A stretch of DNA of 5,540 nt from RGIG464 sp045643185 (GTDB taxonomy: Bacteria > Myxococcota_A > Bradymonadia > UBA4248). The stretch covers positions 1 to 5,540 of the forward strand of contig JAZUKH010000032.1 of the NCBI GenBank assembly GCA_045643185.1. The letters are read 5' to 3'. Made by a program: the position numbers and the translations under genes. Shown piece after piece: positions 1 to 3,691 of the stretch. A model generated the notes under the pieces. It was not told the origin of the DNA. It did no database searches and saw only the letters and a program-made list of their open reading frames with translations. Each line of letters opens with the position of its first letter. Position 1 is the first letter of the stretch.

Positions 1-1
1 A

Positions 2-29
2 GGCCGTATTCGCGGAACGCGAATAGGCC
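2..29 (-). repeat. A hairpin, copy 1
   Basis: Arms TATTCGCG (7-14) and CGCGAATA (18-25) pair perfectly around a GAA loop and are closed by GGCC (2-5) with GGCC (26-29). The G at 6 is unpaired. Read on the minus strand it is GGCC, TATTCGCG, TTC, CGCGAATA, a bulged C, GGCC, which is the same layout as the hairpins after glyS. Strand is assigned from that shared layout. Confidence 0.9.
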
Positions 30-42
30 GTCATTCCATGTA

Positions 43-64
43 GCGTCGTAGCATGCTACGACGC
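43..64. repeat. B palindrome, copy 1 (perfect 22 bp)
   Basis: GCGTCGTAGCA (43-53) is followed by its exact reverse complement (54-64), with no spacer. It could form a cruciform or serve as a symmetric binding site. The tetranucleotide GTAG sits at 40-43 at its left foot, which recalls the GTAG foot of REP sequences mobilised by RAYT transposases; that link is only inference. Confidence 0.85.
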
Positions 65-72
65 GAAAACAA

Positions 73-100
73 GGCCGTATTCGAGGAACGAGAATAGGCC
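73..100 (-). repeat. A hairpin, copy 2 (two symmetric C-to-A changes)
   Basis: Same layout as copy 1, but C-to-A changes at 84 and 91 replace two facing G-C pairs by tandem G-A/A-G mismatches in the middle of the stem. TATTC/GAATA, the G-C pair closing the loop and the GGCC closure all remain. On the minus strand it is followed by TTGTTTT, so it may still act as a weak leftward terminator. Confidence 0.88.
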
Positions 101-113
101 GACATTCCATGTA

Positions 114-135
114 GCGTCGTAGCGAGCTACGACGC
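114..135. repeat. B palindrome, copy 2 (centre changed)
   Basis: Arms GCGTCGTAGC (114-123) and GCTACGACGC (126-135) are identical to copy 1, but the two central bases are GA instead of AT. The perfect palindrome becomes a 10-bp inverted repeat with a 2-base centre. GTAG again sits at the left foot (111-114). Confidence 0.85.
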
Positions 136-143
136 GAAAACAA

Positions 144-171
144 GGCCGTATTCGCGGAACGCGAATAGGCC
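144..171 (-). repeat. A hairpin, copy 3
   Basis: Identical to copy 1 over all 28 bases: GGCC closure, TATTCGCG/CGCGAATA arms, GAA loop and one unpaired G at 148. It ends the array; no B palindrome follows. On the minus strand it is followed by TTGTTTTCG, a terminator-like tail for leftward transcription. Confidence 0.9.
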
Positions 172-249
172 GATGCAAAAATACATGAAATTCATTAGTA
201 TCAACGACAATGAAATGTGGTTAATTTTTCGCCCAAAAAGGAGTAAAAT

Positions 250-315
250 ATGCGCCGCGTTTTTTTGGCCTCCCGAAAGGTTGGCCTGATTTTGTTTCGT
301 TCACAGGAGAGATAA
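250..315 (+). CDS. Possible 21-codon leader peptide upstream of glyQ
   Basis: ATG at 250 is preceded by AAGGAG (238-243) with a 6-base spacer, an excellent ribosome binding site, and the frame runs 21 sense codons to TAA at 313-315. The peptide begins MRRVFLASRK and ends FRSQER; it is basic and has one glycine codon, so it is not an obvious glycine-stalling leader. The stop falls between the glyQ Shine-Dalgarno (305-310) and its ATG (319), so translating the leader would bring ribosomes onto the glyQ start and could couple the two. A GGCC...GGCC stem (267-286) lies inside it. It could instead be a chance ORF or part of an attenuator. No family was recognised. Confidence 0.35.
   Translation: MRRVFLASRKVGLILFRSQER
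305..310 (+). promoter_or_regulatory. Ribosome binding site of glyQ
   Basis: AGGAGA ends 8 bases before the ATG at 319 and supports this start. It lies inside the last codons of the possible leader ORF. I could not recognise a convincing -35/-10 promoter pair in 172-300. Confidence 0.8.
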
Positions 316-318
316 TCC

Positions 319-1203
319 ATGAATTTTCAGGATCTGGTCTTGACGCTTCAGAAATACTGGGCGTCGCAGGGCTGCGTCGTTCAGCAGCCGTACGATATCG
401 AAAAAGGCGCGGGTACGTTCAACCCGGCCACGTTCTTCCGCGCACTTGGCCCCGAGCCTTATTCGGTCGCTTTCATCGAACCGTGCCGTCGTCCGGTCGA
501 CGCGCGCTATGGCGAGAACCCCAATCGCTGGGGCGCTTACTATCAGTTCCAGGTCATTTTGAAGCCGAGCCCCAAGAATGTCCTCGATTTGTACTTCGGT
601 TCACTCAAGGCCATCGGCATTGATCCGCTCGCGCACGACATCCGCCTTGTCGAAGACAACTGGGAAGCGCCGTCACAGGGCGCCTGGGGCTGCGGCTGGG
701 AAGTCTGGGCTGACGGTATGGAAGTCACGCAGTTCACGTATTTCCAACAGGTCGGCGGCATTCCCTGCAATCCCGTCACTGCTGAGATCACCTACGGCCT
801 CGAACGTATCTGTATGTATATGCAGAACGTCGACAGCATCCACGAACTTCAGTGGGTCGGCGATATCAAATACAAAGACGTTCACCTCCAGGCTGAGATC
901 GAACAGTCCAAATATTACCTCGACGAAGCCAGCGTTGACCTCGAATACAAACTCTTCGAGATGTATGAAGCTGAAGCCAAGCGCCTCCTCGACATGGGAC
1001 TTGCTTTCCCGGGCTACGACCACGTGCTGAAATGCTCGCACGCGTTCAATATTCTTCAGGCGCGCGGTGCGATTTCCGTTACCGACCGTCAGTCGTACAT
1101 CAACCGCATTCGCACGCTCTCACGCATGGCCGCTGACTGCTATCTTAAACAGCGCGAGGAAATGGGCTTCCCGCTTCTCAAAAACGGTAAAAAGGAGGAT
1201 TAA
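319..1203 (+). CDS. glyQ: Glycyl-tRNA synthetase alpha subunit
   Basis: GlyQ is the catalytic chain of the alpha2beta2 class II enzyme that joins glycine to tRNA-Gly using ATP in the cytoplasm. At 294 aa it is close to the usual length (E. coli about 303) and looks complete. Visible landmarks are the N-terminal LTLQKYWASQGC, the GAGTFNPATFFRALGPEP stretch (residues 30-47), class II motif 2 around EPCRRPVDARYGENPNR (54-70), WEVWADGMEVTQFTYFQQVGG (127-147), motif 3 EITYGLERICMYMQ (156-169) and the helical C-terminal part ending near residue 280. Departures from common sequences include Cys56 in PCRRP where PSRRP is usual, Ala62 where DGRYGENPNR is usual, and APSQGAWGCGW (117-127) where NPTLGAWGLGW or similar is usual. 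The ATG has a good RBS. The gene is followed two bases later by glyS, so both are surely made from one transcript. Confidence 0.98.
   Translation: MNFQDLVLTLQKYWASQGCVVQQPYDIEKGAGTFNPATFFRALGPEPYSVAFIEPCRRPVDARYGENPNRWGAYYQFQVILKPSPKNVLDLYFGSLKAIGIDPLAHDIRLVEDNWEAPSQGAWGCGWEVWADGMEVTQFTYFQQVGGIPCNPVTAEITYGLERICMYMQNVDSIHELQWVGDIKYKDVHLQAEIEQSKYYLDEASVDLEYKLFEMYEAEAKRLLDMGLAFPGYDHVLKCSHAFNILQARGAISVTDRQSYINRIRTLSRMAADCYLKQREEMGFPLLKNGKKED
1192..1198 (+). promoter_or_regulatory. Ribosome binding site of glyS
   Basis: AAGGAGG, a full-consensus Shine-Dalgarno, lies within the last codons of glyQ and ends 7 bases before the glyS ATG at 1206. Its strength and position fit coupled, roughly equal synthesis of the two subunits. 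Confidence 0.9.
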
Positions 1204-1205
1204 TC

Positions 1206-3314
1206 ATGGCTCAGTCACTCATTTTTGAATTGGGCTGCGAAGATCTGCCCGCACTTCAGATCAACATGGCGATCGAATCGCTTCGCCAGGGCTTTGAAGA
1301 CCGCTGCAAAGAAGCCCGCATCGCCTATGGTGCCGTCAAAGCTTATGCGTCGCCGCGCCGTCTGACGCTCCTCGTCGAAGATGTCGCCGAACGTCAGAGC
1401 GACCTCGAAACGCTCAAAGTCGGTCCCGCCATGGCTGCCTGCAAAACGCCCGATGGCGCTTGGACGCCCGCCGCAGCCGGCTTCCTCAAAGGCCTCAACG
1501 CCACTGAAGATCAGATCGAAGAAGTCATTCAGGAACGCAAAAAAGGCAAACCGATGGCTTATATCGCCGTCAAAGTCTGCGAAAAAGGCGATGACACCCG
1601 CAAACTTCTCGGCAAGATCCTCGAAGACGACCTCGCCGCGATCCACTGGGGCAAACCCATGCGCTGGTCCGATGAACCGACGCTCTTTGCACGCCCTGTT
1701 CACTGGATTTTGTGCCGCCTCGGCGACGAAGTCCTGCCGATGAAATTCGCCGGCGTCGAATCCGGGTCGCTCACCTACGGCCACCGCTTCATGAACCCCG
1801 CCGCCATCGAAGTTAAATCGACCAAGGAATACGTCGATAAACTCCGCGCCGCCAACGTCCTCGTCGATACCGATGAACGCCGCGCCAAAGTGCTCGAAGA
1901 AGCCAACAAAGTCGCCAAATCCATCGGCGGCACGCTCGTTCCCAACGACGAACTCCTCGAAGAAGTCGTCCAGATCCTTGAATGGCCTGTTGGCATCGTC
2001 GGCTCGTTCGATCCCGCCTTCCTCAAGATCCCGCACGAAGTCATCATCACGAGCATGGTCACGAACCAGCGCTATTTCAGCGTCGTCGATGACAAGGGCA
2101 ACCTCATGCCGAACTTCGTCACGCTCAGCAACACCGAAGTTTACGACCGCGCCGTCGTCGCTCGCGGCAACGAACGCGTCCTCGTCGCACGCCTCAAGGA
2201 CGCCGAGTTCTTCTATGCCGAAGACCGCAAGCACGACCTCGAGTATTACAACGAAAAACTCAGCCACATGCGCTACATCGAAGGCATGGGCTCGACTTAT
2301 GACAAAGTCCTTCGTGACGAAGAACTCGCCATGACCGTGGCCGACCTCTGGAACGGCGCCGTCGACAAAGACCACGTCCGCAAGACCGCTCACTTCTGCA
2401 AAGCTGACCTCGCCACGAACGTCGTCTACGAATTCCCCGAAGTCGAAGGCATGATGGGCGATTACTACGGCCGCGAAGAAGGCCTGACCGACGATGTCTG
2501 CACGGGCATTCGCGAAACCTACAGCCCGCGCAAAGCCGGTGATCCGGTCGCCGCAACGCTGACCGGTGCTATCGCTGGTATCGCCGACAAAATCGACACG
2601 ATCACCGCGCTCTTCGCCCTCGGCCGCATCCCGACCGGTGCCGCCGACCCGTTCGCCCTTCGCCGCTGCGCCGTCGGCGTCATGCGCACGCTCTATGAGC
2701 ATCATCAGACGATGTCCCTCGAACCTGTCGTCCGCGCCGCCATCAAATGCGTCCGCGACACCGAAAAACGCCTCGGCACCAAGCCCGTCACGACCGACGA
2801 TGAAGCCCTGTGCAAACAGATCCTCGACTTCATGCAGACCCGTCTGCGCTTCATGCTGAGCGAAAATCACGCCGTCGAAGTCATCGACGCCGTCCTTGCC
2901 GTGTCGCCTCTGGCCGACATCCCTGCCCTCATCGGCCGCGTCGAAGCCATCAGCAAACACCGCAGCTCCGAGATGTTCGCAAGCCTCGTGACGACGTTCA
3001 AACGCGTCGCCAACATCGTTCGTCAGGCCGGCACCGTCGACGCCAAGCTCGACGCCTCGAAATTCGAATGCGACGCCGAACGCGATTTCGCCAAAGCCAT
3101 CGCCGGTGCCACCGACGGTTACAAAGCCGCCATGGCCGCCAACAAATTCGAAGACGCCCTCTCGATGCTCGAATCCCTCCGCGCGCCTGCTGACGCCTTC
3201 TTCGAAGCCGTTCTCGTCAATTGCGAAGACCTCGCCGTCCGTAACAACCGTTTGGCCCTTCTTGCCTCGGTTCAGGCGCTCTTTGACGTTTATTGCGACG
3301 TCCGTAAACTCTAA
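1206..3314 (+). CDS. glyS: Glycyl-tRNA synthetase beta subunit
   Basis: GlyS is the large partner of GlyQ and provides the main tRNA-binding surface of the alpha2beta2 enzyme. At 702 aa it is about the family length (E. coli 689) with no break. Landmarks in order: N-terminal FELGCEDLPAL (7-17; the family usually reads EIGTEELPP), SPRRLTLLV (49-57), MRWSDEPTLFARPVHWIL (152-169), TYGHRF (190-195), EWPVGIVGSFDPAFLKIP (259-276) leading to MVTNQRYF (284-291), ARLKDAEFFYAEDRK (328-342), the HD-like KADLATNVVYEFPEVEGMMG (399-418), DKIDTITALF with PTGAADPFALRR (461-487), and a C-terminal DALR-type anticodon-binding part with LRAPADAFFEAVLV (658-671) and RNNRLALL (679-686). It is GC-rich with mostly C-ending codons and ends 2 codons after VR at TAA 3312-3314, just before an AT-rich spacer and tandem terminators. 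Confidence 0.98.
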   Translation: MAQSLIFELGCEDLPALQINMAIESLRQGFEDRCKEARIAYGAVKAYASPRRLTLLVEDVAERQSDLETLKVGPAMAACKTPDGAWTPAAAGFLKGLNATEDQIEEVIQERKKGKPMAYIAVKVCEKGDDTRKLLGKILEDDLAAIHWGKPMRWSDEPTLFARPVHWILCRLGDEVLPMKFAGVESGSLTYGHRFMNPAAIEVKSTKEYVDKLRAANVLVDTDERRAKVLEEANKVAKSIGGTLVPNDELLEEVVQILEWPVGIVGSFDPAFLKIPHEVIITSMVTNQRYFSVVDDKGNLMPNFVTLSNTEVYDRAVVARGNERVLVARLKDAEFFYAEDRKHDLEYYNEKLSHMRYIEGMGSTYDKVLRDEELAMTVADLWNGAVDKDHVRKTAHFCKADLATNVVYEFPEVEGMMGDYYGREEGLTDDVCTGIRETYSPRKAGDPVAATLTGAIAGIADKIDTITALFALGRIPTGAADPFALRRCAVGVMRTLYEHHQTMSLEPVVRAAIKCVRDTEKRLGTKPVTTDDEALCKQILDFMQTRLRFMLSENHAVEVIDAVLAVSPLADIPALIGRVEAISKHRSSEMFASLVTTFKRVANIVRQAGTVDAKLDASKFECDAERDFAKAIAGATDGYKAAMAANKFEDALSMLESLRAPADAFFEAVLVNCEDLAVRNNRLALLASVQALFDVYCDVRKL

Positions 3315-3348
3315 TTAATGATAATTATATTTATATAATTATATTGCG

Positions 3349-3376
3349 GCGGCTATTCGCTTTGCGAATACGCCGC
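3349..3376 (+). repeat. Hairpin H1, copy 1
   Basis: GCGGC (3349-3353) and TATTCGC (3354-3360) pair with GCGAATA (3364-3370) and GCCGC (3372-3376) around a TTT loop, leaving C3371 bulged. This is the same core and bulge as the A hairpins at the left end of the window, with a different outer stem. No T-run follows, so it is not itself a canonical terminator. Confidence 0.85.
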
Positions 3377-3380
3377 ACGC

Positions 3381-3417
3381 AAACGGGCTATTCGCTGCGC
3401 GAATACGCCCGTTTTTT
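3381..3417 (+). terminator. Rho-independent terminator of glyQS, first copy
   Basis: AAACGGGC (3381-3388) and TATTCGC (3389-3395) pair with GCGAATA (3399-3405) and GCCCGTTT (3407-3414) around a TGC loop, with C3406 bulged, and TTTTTT spans 3412-3417. A 15-bp stem with a U-tract is a strong intrinsic terminator. It lies about 65 bases past the glyS stop. On the other strand only TTT follows the stem, so it acts mainly rightward. Confidence 0.9.
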
Positions 3418-3434
3418 ATATAATTATATCGCGT

Positions 3435-3460
3435 CGGCTATTCGCTTTGCGAATACGCCG
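3435..3460 (+). repeat. Hairpin H1, copy 2
   Basis: CGGC (3435-3438), TATTCGC, loop TTT, GCGAATA, bulged C3456 and GCCG (3457-3460). The G3349-to-T3434 difference removes the outermost pair of the stem seen in copy 1; the rest is identical. Confidence 0.83.
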
Positions 3461-3465
3461 CACGC

Positions 3466-3502
3466 AAACGGGCTATTCGCTGCGCGAATACGCCCGTTTT
3501 TT
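3466..3502 (+). terminator. Rho-independent terminator of glyQS, second copy
   Basis: Exact copy of the terminator at 3381-3417, including the bulged C (3491) and the six-T tail (3497-3502). It backs up the first terminator and protects the convergent ankyrin gene from read-through out of glyS. Confidence 0.9.
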
Positions 3503-3525
3503 AATCATCGAAACGGGGTATGTCG

Positions 3526-3577
3526 TTCGAGACGATGGTGAATATCAATGTCAGACGTGATCACATGTTGTCTCGAA
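3526..3577. repeat. Inverted repeat TTCGAGAC / GTCTCGAA
   Basis: TTCGAGAC (3526-3533) is exactly complementary to GTCTCGAA (3570-3577), and a few G-T and A-T pairs could extend the stem inward. The 8-bp palindrome GTGATCAC (3557-3564) lies in the loop. It may be one arm of a structured transcript together with the next hairpin; no function is evident. Confidence 0.6.
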
Positions 3578-3578
3578 A

Positions 3579-3606
3579 GCCCACGGTAAATGTACTTATC
3601 GTGGGC
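3579..3606. repeat. Eleven-base-pair hairpin between convergent genes
   Basis: GCCCACGGTAA (3579-3589) pairs with TTATCGTGGGC (3596-3606), with a single G-T wobble (3586/3599) and a 6-base loop. No T-run follows on the plus strand; on the minus strand only TTTCGAG follows, so it is at best a weak terminator. It is one base from the end of the preceding inverted repeat. Confidence 0.65.
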
Positions 3607-3651
3607 GCGGATGTGTCATGGTAACTTCGCAAATAATCGCCAAATAGAAAT

Positions 3652-3682
3652 ATCAACAGTGTTTTTTTATCACTCTGTTGAT
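3652..3682 (-). terminator. Probable terminator of the ankyrin-repeat gene
   Basis: ATCAACAG (3652-3659) and CTGTTGAT (3675-3682) form an 8-bp stem starting 9 bases beyond the gene's stop codon as read on the minus strand. The stem is followed on that strand by a weak T-rich tail (ATATTTCTATTT). The 15-base loop carries an A-run on the minus strand and a T-run on the plus strand, an odd placement. AGTG/CACT could tighten the loop. The position supports a terminator; the weak tail lowers certainty. Confidence 0.55.
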
Positions 3683-3691
3683 TGAAAAGGA

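Larger units (their letters stand above)
1..171. repeat. Tandem 71-bp array of two alternating palindromes (A-B-A-B-A)
   Basis: Bases 2-72 and 73-143 are two copies of a 71-bp unit, and 144-171 is the start of a third. Each unit is a 28-bp hairpin (A), a short spacer with ATTCCAT, a 22-bp palindrome (B) and the linker GAAAACAA. The two full copies differ at only five bases: 13/84, 20/91, 31/102, 53/124 and 54/125. The array may continue left of the window. No ORF makes sense here. On the minus strand each A hairpin at 73-100 and 144-171 is followed by TTGTTTT, so it could end leftward transcription; on the plus strand no T-run follows. The array may therefore be a palindromic repeat element, a leftward terminator cluster or both. 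The repeat itself is certain; its role is not. Confidence 0.95.
3332..3503. repeat. 85-bp tandem repeat, two copies, downstream of glyS
   Basis: 3332-3416 and 3417-3501 are two copies of an 85-bp unit; the match runs on to 3503. The only differences seen are T3345/C3430 and G3349/T3434. Each unit starts with the AT-rich palindromic TATATAATTATAT (3332-3344, 3417-3429), then holds one hairpin and one terminator hairpin. A further ATAATTATAT lies at 3321-3330. The near identity implies a recent duplication. A 65-codon open frame across it (3344-3541) is a by-product of the repeat, not a gene. Confidence 0.95.
3504..3691. other. Convergent intergenic region without a gene
   Basis: The 188 bases between the glyS terminators and the stop of the ankyrin gene contain no ORF that I would call. 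They do hold an inverted repeat (3526-3577), an 11-bp hairpin (3579-3606) and a probable minus-strand terminator (3652-3682). No tRNA or known RNA family was recognised. Confidence 0.6.

Noticed and set aside
1..171. CRISPR array
   Set aside because: The supposed spacers are themselves repeated and palindromic, so the pattern is a tandem composite repeat, and no cas gene is present.
173..201. Promoter with -10 TAGTAT (196-201) for glyQ
   Set aside because: The -10 is only fair and the -35 at 17 bases upstream (ATGCAA) does not resemble TTGACA; not supported enough to annotate.
172..318. Glycine riboswitch or T-box upstream of glyQ
   Set aside because: I see no T-box sequence, specifier-loop architecture or tandem glycine aptamer; the leader is too short and lacks the needed conserved segments.
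578..1030. Other open frames overlapping glyQ and glyS on both strands
   Set aside because: Ser-, Arg- and Pro-rich shadow translations of strongly conserved genes, without RBS or homology.
1215..2960. 581-codon open frame antisense to glyS
   Set aside because: It mirrors the GC-rich, C-ending codon pattern of glyS; its translation is low-complexity in Asp, Phe, Val and Ala, has no recognisable domain, and the sense strand is an unmistakable GlyS.
3344..3541. 65-codon ORF across the region after glyS
   Set aside because: It is built from the hairpin repeats and terminators themselves, and its peptide repeats for that reason.
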